Source of the DNA: Phoronis australis
Taxonomy: Eukaryota > Phoronida > Phoronidae
DNA: 52,363 nt
Assembly (NCBI GenBank): GCA_002633005.1
Contig: NMRA01000396.1
Coordinates: 243,199-295,561 of the forward strand
Reading direction: 5' to 3'
Both the position numbers and the translations under genes were made by a program. Numbering within the stretch: the stretch's first letter is position 1; every line of letters starts with the position of its first letter. The notes under the pieces were generated by a model. It searched no databases, had not been told where the DNA came from, and was given only the letters and a program-made list of their open reading frames with translations. Shown one piece after another: positions 34,951 to 46,638 of this stretch.

Positions 34951-35244
34951 CGACACTGCCAAGTATTCACGAGGGGAAGTTGAAATTCCAAATTCATCAA
35001 AAGCTCAAAACATTCGTGCACAGCACAGCAGTATCACGACATTCGACTCACAAATAAGCAAAAATGAGAAAAATACAATAGTAGGATTGACCGTGATCGA
35101 AAAGGTGGAGTTTTGAAGAACATGAAAAACACTATTTTTGAAGTACACACAATGGTTACCGATGGTTATTTATAAAATAATGTTACTTTTTCCCACAGTA
35201 TCACAATAATAGCATTTCTTTTGATGATTGTTACCAGGAGTTGT

Positions 35245-35802
35245 TTATAAGGAGTTCGCACATGTCGAAAAGACTGTTTGGGCTACGATTTGTGATAACA
35301 GCGTACATGTACATGCCGAGCACGGGTACTGAAAGTAATTGCAATCGTAAACCAAAATTTCAGCGTCCTTTTGGTGTTCAGGTTGAAGTCGTAAACAGTT
35401 ATACAAAACTCTGAAATGAGCAAAAATGCACCATATTACAAATGTCCCATCTCCCATGTTCTCCCAGTTATCCGTCAAAAATCTGCAAGTATGCCTTCGG
35501 GAATTTCTTAAAACATTCCGTTTTGATAAACAAATTCGTGTCTGATTTACATGTGTATATATCTTCGTAAATCGACAAATACGCATATTTTTTGCAATTA
35601 AAAACTTATCTTTTAAGAATTGGCTGTTCGTCGGGAGCGAGTTTTCGGTTATACGGAATTGATTAAACGCGCGACAGTCTTTTTTCACAGTCTTTATTCC
35701 ATTACGTTCGTACTTTCGGAACAAAACTCTACTCTCAACTGAACACAGATAAACTAACTGACCATGCAACATTATTAAAAGACACACGATATTTCGAAAC
35801 AT
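35245..35802 (-). CDS. Hypothetical secreted protein, 185 codons, copy 1
   Basis: The ATG at 35802 opens MFRNIVCLLIMLHGQLVYLC, a plausible signal peptide. VESRVLFRKYERNGIK and a Cys-containing basic region follow, ending at TAA near 35245. I recognise no family; the short KYERNG...CRAFN segment only faintly recalls Cys-rich adhesion domains. Support comes from length, which is unusual for this AT-rich background. Further support is an inverted partial copy on the plus strand (35856-35915 here, 45362-45469 in copy 2) in which the same frame reads QLIYLCPVESRVLFRKYERN with a frame-preserving 3-bp indel. It could be one exon of a larger gene or a repeat-derived frame. Confidence 0.4.
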   Translation of the reverse strand: MFRNIVCLLIMLHGQLVYLCSVESRVLFRKYERNGIKTVKKDCRAFNQFRITENSLPTNSQFLKDKFLIAKNMRICRFTKIYTHVNQTRICLSKRNVLRNSRRHTCRFLTDNWENMGDGTFVIWCIFAHFRVLYNCLRLQPEHQKDAEILVYDCNYFQYPCSACTCTLLSQIVAQTVFSTCANSL

Positions 35803-35915
35803 ACTTGTTTCATTCTCAAGTTAAGATAAAATGACGCAGTAACGCTCCCACAGAACAGTTAATTTATCTGTGTCCAGTTGAGAGTAGAGTTTTGTTCCGA
35901 AAGTACGAGCGTAAC
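35656..35915. repeat. Inverted repeat around the 5' end of the hypothetical ORF, truncated at the N
   Basis: Arms are 35656-35760 and 35856-35915, with a 95-bp spacer that carries the ATG and most of the signal peptide. The right arm is cut by the N at 35916. Its full length is seen in copy 2. Confidence 0.85.
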
Positions 35916-35916
35916 N
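35916..35916. other. Single-N join ending copy 1
   Basis: Identity to copy 2 ends exactly here (partner base 45422) and inside a palindrome arm, a typical place for an assembler to stop. Confidence 0.8.
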
Positions 35917-36875
35917 GTCAAATCATAAATGCTGCATATATTCAAGGGTAGTTTCAGACACTTGCATGAAATTACGGGCTGGTTAGTCATGTGTCACACT
36001 GCCGCGGCAGACCTTAGTTAGCCTCAGTGCCAGCTACCAGTGAAGACTATCGTCAAAATACAGCTGGTTAGTAGGCCTATACAGCTTTGCGCCAAGGCTA
36101 CCCTTAGGCCTAACTAGTCGCTGGCCGCAGCGCTCGCTCAAACGAGGTTTATTTAGAACTTGGGTACTTCTGGCGAACTGTGCAAAGTTATTGGCTTTCA
36201 ATAGAAATTTTCCCAGTCTTCGTATGAGCGCACCAAGCCTAAAAGAATGAGGGGGCTGGAATTTTTGGGAATTTCTATCTTTTACTATAAGATTCAGTGG
36301 GTATGTTCAGAGGTATGAATTGCAGACGCTAAATTTTGGTCTTTCCTGTCTTCTAGTAGAGTTTTGTCTCATTTTCTACTTTTTTCGGAATTCGGGCTTC
36401 TCTGACTGAGGCAGACCTTTTTCCAGTTCTCCATAACGGGAGCTCGTTAAAGCACATAAGTATGAGAAGTCCAATACAAAATGTTATCATTTTTATTCAT
36501 TGACCCAAAATGATTCAAACTTTTAATATAATACGTAACTTAAAATGCACAATACTTTACAACATTTTGCATTACAAACACTATTCAACAGCAAGTTTCC
36601 ATGATATGAAAGTGGACATACATGTAACTATTACCATGGTGACGGAATAGTGTTTCCTTACACCAGAATTTGACAAGCATCATTTAAAAAAATATGAAGT
36701 TGCAAGGAACAAGAATTAGAGGCTTGAAGCTTCACAATACAACATAGCTTATTTCTCAAATTAAGATTATTCATACTTTTGACTTGATAACCTGAATTAA
36801 GAAGCAATAAGTTACAAAACATGACTTGAACGCAGTTGAGACTTAAAATTTAGAAAAATATGAATCATTTTGTGA
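35917..36875. other. Spacer between duplication copies
   Basis: Apart from the MITE-like repeat at 36215-36450 nothing was recognised. It is not homologous to the sequence upstream of 25549. Confidence 0.5.
36215..36450 (+). repeat. Dispersed GCGCACC-type MITE-like repeat
   Basis: GAGCGCACCAAGCCTAAAAG, TTTTGTCTCATTTTCTACTT and CTGACTGAGGCAGACCTTTT parallel 49922-50194 and 10986-11215. Confidence 0.7.
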
Positions 36876-37183
36876 CAGTTCTTAACGACGGTAATTTTAA
36901 ACCTTTTTTCCACAAGATATCGACCTACCTGGGCTGTTCAAAGGATTAACAATGTAGCTATGTGAAAACAATTACAGCTTTAGCAAATATTTTCCTAGAA
37001 CTCACTTTGTTAAGTCATTTAGCAAATTAATTATATAGCTTATCTGGTTGATATTAAACTAAAATCAACTCGTTTGCATTTTCAACTCCAAAATAGCCTA
37101 GATGTTTCGTTTACTGTTTTAAGATTTTTTTGAAAACAGAAGCAACATACAATAGAAAAAAGATACATACCCAAGCGCGTACA

Positions 37184-37258
37184 CACACGCAGACACACAC
37201 GCACCAACACACACATACACACACGCGCGCGCAACCACACACACACACTCTCACACAC
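37184..37258. repeat. (CA)n-rich microsatellite, copy 2
   Basis: Shorter and more interrupted allele of the tract at 25858-25978. Confidence 0.9.
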
Positions 37259-38162
37259 CCCACTTACGCGCGCGTATTTCTAGACCTGCCGACACAATTA
37301 GAGCCCGTACGTACTCAAGAAAACAAAAGAGGCAAAGGACAATCCGTTGTTGAATATTCTATATTCACAATTTTTGAAATGTAGATAGTTTTCCTGTTTT
37401 AAGATTTTGATGATAATGTTGGAGCCCGGTATTCGCAAACGTTTGCATAGTTATAAAACGTTCAAAAATCCACGAAAAGTAAATGCATAGATACCATCTT
37501 CATAACTACTAATGTCTGTAAGTAGTACAGTGTAACTGGATTGTATGGAGATGATACAAATGCAGAAATCATTGCAGGGGAAGTTCCGATGTCCTGTCAC
37601 TGTAAAAGGCCCAAGTTTTATTATTCTCTTTCATTACTTGGCTAACTTCAGTAAAATCAATTATGTTATTTTGTTGTCTAACTCGCAGGTATCTATTAAA
37701 GTAATTTAATTGATTACATTAATAAATTCATAACATTTTGTTTTCAGAGGAGGGTTATTGATCGACTGTGACAAAATCTTTAGATTAGTCCATTAATGTT
37801 ACATAGGACCTTAGCGACAAGTATCTACAAACTATAGGCTATTACACGATAAATGTTTATGACTTTGAAATTTGAAAGCCAAGTTACCAATCTGCAATTA
37901 ACTGAGTCAAATGGCGGTATATTTTAGTACATTTTTATAAAGAAATCGTACAATGATTCCAGAACAACGATATCGCTAACTTAGCAAATTTCGTTTCATG
38001 GTAATACGTCTAGGGTGTTTCATGAACTTAAAACCTGAGTAAGTATAATTGGTGTTACTGTCTAACTGTTAAAAGCCACATACACAGTGTTTATTGGTAT
38101 AGTTATCACCTATAGCCAATCCGTGTTACAACTTGTATGATAAAATGGCCAAACATAAGGTA

Positions 38163-38465
38163 CCCAGGGGCGAATCTAGGATTTTGAGTTGGGGGGCATC
38201 GCACAGGAATAACCAAAATTTCACCACATGCGCTCGCCCATCCTGAAATGGTCACGAATATTTGGGTTTGTGGACCTTTAAAATAGTAAAAAAAACGGTA
38301 AACGGGGTTTGTTCAAAGCCTATGCATTGTGCATTCTCCCCCAGAGCCTCCCTTCCGGGTGTGCGCATATGCTAGTCAGCAATTCGCACCCCGAACTGTA
38401 AAATGGTATCTGGGATGATTTTAGGGGGGGGGGGCATGGCAACCTTGTCCTTCCCGGTATCTAAA
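38163..38465 (+). repeat. hAT-like terminus with a nested GCGCACC-type repeat, copy 2
   Basis: Equivalent of 26876-27175 in copy 2, with a longer poly-G run near 38426 and substitutions throughout. Confidence 0.55.
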
Positions 38466-38507
38466 CTACACGATTAACGAACTGTTAAACACGGTGTCGG
38501 ACGCAAA

Positions 38508-39623
38508 AACACGACTCGCGTACCTGCCAACACCGTTCAATGACTCACATACAAGAATCTGACTCCCAAAACAAGATTCATTCTCCATAATATAATACAA
38601 ATTAAACCGGTATACATTCATAAATGTGTTTTCAAACATTTCCAAATCCTCAGAAATTTTCCATTGAGCAGATACATAGGCTTGCAGGTACTATGTTCCT
38701 TTTTCCAAAACTCTGGACAATTTTGAAGAAGGGAAAGACAGAAGATGAATTTACGTTTTAGTAAATTATATTGATCAATTTGGTATGATCAACAATACAC
38801 GATAATTTTAGGAAAAAGCATGTATTCAAGTACGAATTTAGCATATTTTTTTCATAGTCCCCATGTATGTTTATTTGGGCCAAGAGCAGAGACTTATCTG
38901 ATTACGGTTTGGAAGTATACTCGAAAATTGGAACGACCCGGATTTAAAAAAAAAAAAACACCCCGAGTTTACTTCCCTGTCACTAGCCATGCCACACCAA
39001 ATCGGTCCACCACTTCCCACAAAACTTTCTTTTTACTTAGAATGAATTATTTTTTTAAAGTTCACCCAAAATTCATGCCGCCACATGTCATGGCACGGTT
39101 CATTTGTATTGAAAGGACAAAAGCGCTAACCCCGAGTGAGTCGACCCAATAGTTTTATTACAGGGTTTCTCCCCACAGCTTATCGATTAACTCGTCCAAT
39201 ATGCGTTGATTAGTCAGCATAATGTTTATGGTGTTAAACGTTATATGGACATGAGGGTTCATACGTCGCATGGTATTTAATGTTGCGCTTCGAAAACGTC
39301 ATGGCAAATATTTCATGATAGGCTTCAAGTTCTTTTTCACTTTTAGTTGTCACCACGGTCAGTACGATGAGCAGTTTCGACTGAAATAAAGTTAGATCGC
39401 GTGAATTGCTTGCACTTTGTGGTAATGTTCGGTGTGTGTGTGTATGTGCGTGTGTGAGCTGGACATTTTAAGATAGACTTGTACCAGATGCCGACTCAAA
39501 ATGCAAACGTAGGGCAGATGCCGCCTGTTCACTGGAATTGCCTGGCCCGCATGTTTCAGTCCCTAAAAGCAATTCTTTCAACGAACAGTGCTAACAGATG
39601 GCTCATTTATCATTTACTTCTCT
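38508..39623. other. Copy-2-specific insertion, 1.1 kb
   Basis: It is absent from copy 1 and flanked on both sides by CAAA (38504-38507 and 39624-39627), which could be a 4-bp target duplication. It contains a (TG)n run near 39430 and a 110-codon ATG frame at 38820-39152 with no recognised motif. Terminal inverted repeats were not seen. Confidence 0.55.
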
Positions 39624-39947
39624 CAAATTATTAGTACTTGCATCTTGACGATGACGTGAAGGTTATAGTCTAGTTGCAAGCCCAATAGCTCCCACACTGA
39701 ACCCTGCAATGTTGATTACTGTAAAGTTTTTTGTTGAAATATATTAGATATGACCGGGAGAAAAAAATTAGCTTGACTGCACTTAGTGCAACTTTGAGCA
39801 TTTTTTTGCAATTCAAGATGGCGGGTTCCGCCATTTTGAATTTCGGTCCACTTTGTTTTTTCAACTTGATGACTAACAGGGTCATGTAATACATTGTTTA
39901 TACCATTCCTGCTGTTATTTTATTAAAACAGGGCCATTTTCACAGTC

Positions 39948-40070
39948 TAATATCAGGAAATGCGCGGCAATTGATGTTATCCGTCAGGTCATCATTTTTT
40001 CTCAAGTGATATACAGTTTCGAGAAACAAAATAAAGCGAAATTTGTCACCGTAATCCCTTGCCAGAGAGG
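39948..40070 (+). repeat. Remnant of the long inverted-repeat left arm, copy 2
   Basis: It starts abruptly at CTAATATCAG, midway through the arm seen at 30086-30560. Its outer 350 bp is missing. Confidence 0.7.
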
Positions 40071-40565
40071 GGCCTCTAGAAAAATATAGTTTTGCATTCT
40101 CAAAATTGTCTTATTGAATTTAAACATCCAGTAAATTAGCACGCTCTGCAAAAACTTCGCTTTACAAATTATCGATTTTTTCGAAATATATGTGTGCGTT
40201 TAGACGACCTGTTCTGCAAGAGCGAAAACCTTAACGACAATGTCCTGGCCTGGGTCCTCAACAGGTAAACTATGCACTGATGCAGAATTGTTAAATGTTC
40301 TCTTGATTTTTCTCATTTATCCGTTTTTCGCAGTCTTTCTTTTTTCGACTGTCCCGGGCACCACGCCTATGTGGGTTGCCACGGTTTAACCCAGACGCCT
40401 GAAATGTTTTGCTAGGGCCCGCCTCCCCCCCCCCCGCTTTCTACGGCCCTGTAATTGTATGCAAATTTACTGAAACATTTCAAAATTCCTGGTTGTTGAT
40501 ACCTTTTTTATGCATAATGTATAAAAGGTTCACATCTAGAGTGCGAAATTATGTTTCCACGTAAA
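40071..40565. other. Copy-2 counterpart of 30561-31059
   Basis: Non-coding, with scattered substitutions relative to copy 1. Confidence 0.5.
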
Positions 40566-40851
40566 AGTTTATTTTTACCACGCCGTCAGCAATTCAACAT
40601 AAAGTTTACGTTGGTGCAATTCCACGTAATTCGTATTTGTAGCTTGATTCGATTTTACCACCTTTCAATAGTTGAACAAAAGTTGATAAAACGATGTCAA
40701 GACCGGAGTGGCTACTGGTGAACGAACAGCGAACAGTTATTGTTTGGCCAAAGTTCACCCGCTAAGTCAGATCGGCTGCTGGTCAGCTAGACGGCCGGTC
40801 GTCGACCGGTGGTCGACCAATTTCCGACCGGTCGGACAAAAATTCGTCATC
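40566..40851 (-). repeat. CCGACCGGTCGG repeat family, copy 2 duplicate
   Basis: Duplicate of 31060-31345. The last visible difference between the two large copies lies within it, at about 40742. Confidence 0.8.
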
Positions 40852-43800
40852 TGTGCTGTACGTATGAAATTATAGCCTTCAGGAGCATTTGAATCTGAAA
40901 TTGAAAATAAAATGTCCGCCACGTTCACCACCTTGGATCCGATTTTGACGAAAAACAAAAGGCTCCTAGTACTTTTGAAACTACATGTTTTTTGTAAATT
41001 TCGTGAGGATCGGAGGAAAATTTCCACCCGCATCGTGGGTAAAAACAAAAAACAACTTAGTAACAGAGCTACATAATTGGTGAAAAAAATTTTCGCCAAG
41101 TAATAATTACAAACGTCTATTAAATAAGCACTTAGAGACAAACTGTTTAACCACAAGTCACGACTATCTACCCCAGTGTTCTCTTGGAAACCAAGAAACT
41201 TTTAGCGATTTAATGTGAGTACATATGTATCATCTTGCAACTCTGAAGTAAAATTATGTTGAAAAAAGCTATACCGGATCTTGGCAGAATGATACTAGAC
41301 TGCTGTGTAGAATCATCTGTTTTTGCCTATGATAATAGCGAAGACAAAGCACAAATTACCTTCTACCTTACCTTGGATGATTCCAACCTTGACTGCTGTC
41401 ATAGTAGTTTCCACAAAGGTTTTAACAATCGCATGACACATGCACATCATTTAGTATTCAATTCATCATTATCACTGACCGTGTTGTATTTGTATCAGAT
41501 TGTTCGCAGTAATTGGGTGCTACCACTATATTGGCCTTCCCACTAATCTAGCCCACGACAAACAAACCCCAATGCTGAATAGTATAGTAGCTGTTATCTC
41601 TTGATATACAACTGCGCACGTACCTGTAGCTGTCTCACATCAAAAACACCTGGCATGCATTCGCCTAAAATCCATTTTATCTACGACAATATTTTGCTGA
41701 TTCGGTGGTTAGAAAATTAGAATGTGGTTGAGATGTTAGTAATATTGTGCAGAACTGATGGTATAAAACTATTTTTTCTAACATGGGTGACAAAAACCGC
41801 CACAAACATGCACGCAATGAAGACTCTAAAATATATCATGAGGATATCGAGTAAAACCTTGTCAGTATAAAATACATGAAACAGGAGGGTACGAGGCGGG
41901 AAAACAAGTTTTGAAGACAGACCTGAAACACGACTTGATTTTCTGAGATGTGGTTTTGTTAATATTTCAGACTCGGGTGCATGTATTTATTCATCCATAT
42001 TCATCAGTATCACTCAAATTCGTGCAACCAGATTTAGTAATTGGTATTTTTATTTCTATTCTGATGACTTTGCCTGGTCTAAAATGAAAATACAGTAGGA
42101 CTATCGTCAATAGTCTATGGTCACTGAGAAGCCTTGCCGAAGGCTTAGCACAGTTAAAGCTACACAAAATAGACGGAAATGTCTCGTTGGCAGGCGAGAC
42201 AATTACGTGACATTATTTTTTTATTTATTGCACACAAAGAGACTGATTCTGAATGTAAAATGTGAGTGAACTGTCCTTTAGACGAGTGTGCATTCTGGCC
42301 GTAATTTTGGCATTGGAGACCAACTACTTTCTCAAAAAAGTAAATAATTGGGGACCAAAGAACTTACAAACAACTTTAAATAGTGGCCGTTGCAAGGATT
42401 GGGACAGGAAGAGGTTGTCGCTTTGAAATGAAAAATATCCAATTCATTGCTGTCGGCAGCGTACGCTCACATTTAGGCCTGCCTATCTGCCTGCATCGGG
42501 AACGTTTTTCAAATATAACATTGCGTAGATGTTTTGAACAGACGTGTATTCGCCTGGTTTCCACCTTCAGGGGCAAACAGGATTACCCCCGTGTATACAT
42601 ATAAATGTATAAATTGAGATACACTGACGAGTTCAAGGGTGAAATATCCATTACTAAGTGTGGTTTGATCTCTGTGGACCTGTGGACCCGATGGCTCCTT
42701 TGAATACAGCGTGACAAGGTTATCAGAGGGCCCGCGTACGAGTCCTGGCGGCGTTCAATAGTGCTAGGACCTACATGTACGCTAGGACCTTGCTAAAATC
42801 TAGCCAAGGTCACGTGTTCTCATTATTAAACAAACACGGCAATATAGCGGCATTCACTCTGCAGACGAACCACTGACGTCGCTGGGTCGTTTCTCACCTT
42901 TCTCAAAGGTTAACGCGACACCTGTGCAAGGTGAAGTTGACCGTATAAAAGGCGGTGTGGATATAGACCGATTAAGACGGTAAAAAAGACTAATTAAATC
43001 GGGTGGAAATCTCTTTTAAATGTGCTTGCGATACTTTTGTACATGTTATTACTTTGTTAAGGTTTTAATGATAATGTCTCCAATCGAAAGCACGTCAACA
43101 TGTATTGTTTTGCAACGATTCAGTGAAAGTATGTATTTATTTTCTGAAATTAGAAAGCGTGTGAAGCAATTTGCATGGGGAATTTCCTGCAGTTTTGATC
43201 GAGAATTAGTGTAATCAAATCAAGCCACATTTTATTGCTCCATTTTCATTTTTATGACTGTTGATCAAGCGAGAGTCTTGAGCTACGGATCCATGCAATC
43301 AGCAATTTCTCGACAACATTAATCAACAAACCCGACAGTTACATTAGTCATTCTTTATAAGCACCGGCCTGTACGTAGCCCTAGGTCAGTGGATGATCAG
43401 TGGGAGTAGTTCGGCCTCTATCTTCTAGTCGTATCCAGTAGGAACCACTTTAATTCGACAACCTATACCCAACTGACTACATAATCCCTGTAGTCACTTC
43501 GAGTAGCTAATGTAAACTACCCATTGGGGCTGCAGGATGTCAGAAAAATATTCTTTGCGATTGGTGTCACTTGATACCAGATGTCTGATTTTGTGTTATT
43601 ATTCACGCAGTTCCCATGGCCTGACTAAACTCACTTGGCATCCATGGACCTACTTTGATGACGTATTTGAGCCTTCTGCTGGAGCGGCGCACCATATACT
43701 GTACAGGGTGGAGGGCTATATCCACCTCAACCCATTTATTTCAGTGCTGCACCGCCCATGTGTTGTTCATGCAGGCTGATTAACCAAAGGAGGCTCCAAG

Positions 43801-43965
43801 GACATTGAGTTAGTGGGGGCAGGGTAGAGTATTAATCATGATTTTGCCTGTCAGACATTCGCAACCCCGTTCTGCCGAATGCAATCTGGAGAATTTCAGG
43901 GGAGCATGGGTCCCTTGGTCTTCCCCCTTAAACCCGCCGCTGTTAAGAATATCATATGTACTGGT
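40852..43965. other. Copy-2 counterpart of 31346-34459, no gene recognised
   Basis: Appears identical to copy 1, including the TATA-containing repeat at 42841-43023. Confidence 0.5.
42841..43023 (+). repeat. TATA-containing dispersed repeat, copy B
   Basis: Duplicate of 33335-33517 without visible change. Confidence 0.8.
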
Positions 43966-44456
43966 TATAGTGAATACATCCAACCTGGTTTGAACTAAGG
44001 GTAACAACTGTCTTTTTATTTTTGTTTTTTTTTTCTCAAAAATGTATATCACTTGAGAAAAATTGATGACCTGACAGATAACACCAATTGCTGAGTTTTC
44101 CTGATCTTTGAAATTATATATCTTTTCATATTTTGGGATCCAGCCCTTGTAGGGGGCCATTGTTGACATTCAATTGGCCAACCTGTGCTGTTTTTGGTAA
44201 CGATTTCTTATGCGACCACTCACGGAGAGAACGGCCAATGTTGGAATCGGTTACCTCTATTTCAATGTTTTTGTAAATCGTACAACCGACTTTCATGTTG
44301 AGGAAGGTCATGGTCACAAGATGGAATGAATTGCCAATCTTTTCCAAGCGCATGATGCTTAGCCTTTCATCTTAAAGTGTCCCATTTCAGACGGGACCCT
44401 CTCTCGGTATGGCGGTTCGGGGGAATTGTCCCTTTCTCCCTCTATACATGACAATT
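43966..44456 (-). repeat. Right arm of the long inverted repeat, copy 2
   Basis: Duplicate of 34460-34950. Confidence 0.75.
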
Positions 44457-44750
44457 CGACACTGCCAAGTATTCACGAGGGGAAGTTGAAATTCCAAATT
44501 CATCAAAAGCTCAAAACATTCGTGCACAGCACAGCAGTATCACGACATTCGACTCACAAATAAGCAAAAATGAGAAAAATACAATAGTAGGATTGACCGT
44601 GATCGAAAAGGTGGAGTTTTGAAGAACATGAAAAACACTATTTTTGAAGTACACACAATGGTTACCGATGGTTATTTATAAAATAATGTTACTTTTTCCC
44701 ACAGTATCACAATAATAGCATTTCTTTTGATGATTGTTACCAGGAGTTGT

Positions 44751-45308
44751 TTATAAGGAGTTCGCACATGTCGAAAAGACTGTTTGGGCTACGATTTGTG
44801 ATAACAGCGTACATGTACATGCCGAGCACGGGTACTGAAAGTAATTGCAATCGTAAACCAAAATTTCAGCGTCCTTTTGGTGTTCAGGTTGAAGTCGTAA
44901 ACAGTTATACAAAACTCTGAAATGAGCAAAAATGCACCATATTACAAATGTCCCATCTCCCATGTTCTCCCAGTTATCCGTCAAAAATCTGCAAGTATGC
45001 CTTCGGGAATTTCTTAAAACATTCCGTTTTGATAAACAAATTCGTGTCTGATTTACATGTGTATATATCTTCGTAAATCGACAAATACGCATATTTTTTG
45101 CAATTAAAAACTTATCTTTTAAGAATTGGCTGTTCGTCGGGAGCGAGTTTTCGGTTATACGGAATTGATTAAACGCGCGACAGTCTTTTTTCACAGTCTT
45201 TATTCCATTACGTTCGTACTTTCGGAACAAAACTCTACTCTCAACTGAACACAGATAAACTAACTGACCATGCAACATTATTAAAAGACACACGATATTT
45301 CGAAACAT
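44751..45308 (-). CDS. Hypothetical secreted protein, 185 codons, copy 2
   Basis: Same sequence as the ORF at 35245-35802, with signal peptide MFRNIVCLLIMLHGQ. The identity of the two large copies here gives no independent support for coding. The evidence comes from the inverted partial copy on the plus strand (45362-45469). There, over about 35 codons, roughly four synonymous changes, several conservative replacements and one in-frame codon insertion are seen. No family was recognised. Confidence 0.4.
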   Translation of the reverse strand: MFRNIVCLLIMLHGQLVYLCSVESRVLFRKYERNGIKTVKKDCRAFNQFRITENSLPTNSQFLKDKFLIAKNMRICRFTKIYTHVNQTRICLSKRNVLRNSRRHTCRFLTDNWENMGDGTFVIWCIFAHFRVLYNCLRLQPEHQKDAEILVYDCNYFQYPCSACTCTLLSQIVAQTVFSTCANSL

Positions 45309-45469
45309 ACTTGTTTCATTCTCAAGTTAAGATAAAATGACGCAGTAACGCTCCCACAGAACAGTTAATTTATCTGTGTCCAGTTGAGAGTAGAGTTTTG
45401 TTCCGAAAGTACGAGCGTAACGGAATAAATACTTTGAACAATGAAAAGTGTCGTGCGTTTAACCAATTC
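45162..45469. repeat. Inverted repeat with coding potential in both arms
   Basis: The left arm 45162-45266 and right arm 45362-45469 are separated by 95 bp. Reading outward on opposite strands, both give VESRVLFRKYERNGI and CRAFNQF. The right arm has no ATG or signal peptide, and an upstream TGA closes its frame. Confidence 0.88.
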
Positions 45470-45589
45470 TTCTAAGAACTGATGATGTTCCAGTGAATTT
45501 AGTTGCTGCCTGAACTTGGAAAACTGTAATACGGCCCTCAAATAGTATATTACACTTAGACGACTTTTGCCTATATAAAATAACTTTCA

Positions 45590-45760
45590 AACATATTGAT
45601 GAAATTCGGACAGTTCCAAAAAATATGCAGTACTCAAAATTCAAATGACAATAAATGCATTGCTTTTTGAATTAGGTGCAACATTTGTCATTTAAGCTCA
45701 CAAACAGGAGATCAGAAATGTAAGCGCATGCTCATGCAATCGATTGTTGGCTTCTGTTTA
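45590..45760 (-). pseudogene. Possible LINE C-terminal remnant
   Basis: One minus-strand frame reads LHIFWNCPNFINMFESYFI near 45625-45575, resembling the HLFW.C.....FW tail of LINE ORF2 proteins. Upstream frames are badly broken. Confidence 0.35.
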
Positions 45761-46458
45761 AATATTTATGTATTAACGAAAGTCGATTGGTTGGTCTATG
45801 ATTTGTTTTAAAGTTAGAAGCTAATCTTTTTAGAAATTTCGTCGCTTCCCTGAACTCAGTTGCAAGCTGACATTGAGAAATTTCATGTCACGTTTTTCGC
45901 CGTGTATGGGTGGGCGCAGGTTGTTACAGACCGGTGCTAATAGCTTTCGGTGCGACGATTGACTGAAGACTGGTACGAGTTAATCCTTTTTTAATCCCGA
46001 TCGTACGTTCACAAGCCTACTCAAACGAAACGTCCGATGTAATATCTGCTCTATGCTCCAGCCAGTGCTGCGAAGCCTTGACTTGTGATGAACTTCTGAG
46101 AAACGTTCAGCAACTGTTACACTCGTCGATTCAATAACCTGCTGTCTCTTTAGCTAGCTCACTATTGACTATAGCTGTAACTGCTGATTCTCTTCACTGC
46201 AACTCAACTGTAATTTTCCTGATTAACTTTCTTGAACTGACTTGACCTTCTGAGGAACTGCTGAGTTGATCTTCTCTTGAACTGACTTGATCTCAATAAC
46301 ACAAACCCGTGCTTGTGTATTTATAGCCTGATGCATTGTTCTGGAAATTTTCATCATTTCAAGCACATTCTAAAACATTCCTGAATCTACCCAACCATTT
46401 TACAAGCATGTACTAGTCCCTAGGATATTCCAGACTGCATTAATCACTGTCATGCTAG
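45761..46458. other. No gene recognised
   Basis: Contains short repeated words (CTTGAACTGACTTGA at about 46231 and 46274). Otherwise plain. Confidence 0.4.
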
Positions 46459-46586
46459 AGTCTTCTAGAAAGTTTCACACTATACTGTAGTAAACAAATC
46501 ACATCATCACAGTTCTGACCTCAGTCTACTAGAAAGTTCCACACTATTTTGTAGTAAACGAATTACATCATCACTGTACTTAACTC
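46459..46586 (+). repeat. Two-copy 64-bp tandem duplication
   Basis: Units at 46459-46522 and 46523-46586 share CTAGAAAGTT-CACACTAT and TGTAGTAAAC, with about ten substitutions. Confidence 0.85.
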
Positions 46587-46611
46587 AGGGGTAATGCCAA
46601 TCAAACAGAAT

Positions 46612-46638
46612 AACAAAACAAAACAAAACAATACAACT
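46612..46638. repeat. (AAAAC)n microsatellite
   Basis: Five ACAAAACAAA-type units. Confidence 0.85.

Larger units (their letters stand above)
25549..35915 (+). repeat. Segmental duplication, copy 1
   Basis: It matches 36876-45421 in three blocks: 25549-27213 with 36876-38507, 27209-27534 with 39623-39947, and 30439-35915 with 39948-45421. The first two blocks and the start of the third carry scattered substitutions and indels. From about 31237 onward the two copies appear identical at a constant offset of 9,506. Copy 1 alone contains 27535-30438. It stops at the single N at 35916. Confidence 0.92.
36876..45421 (+). repeat. Segmental duplication, copy 2
   Basis: Partner of 25549-35915. It lacks the segment 27535-30438 and carries an extra 1.1 kb at 38508-39623. 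The last 4,679 bp (40743-45421) appear identical to 31237-35915. Unlike copy 1, the sequence continues past 45421 without an N. Confidence 0.92.

Noticed and set aside
38820-39152. 110-codon ATG frame in the copy-2-specific insertion
   Set aside because: Lys/His/Phe-rich without recognised motif. It crosses a poly-A run and could easily be chance.
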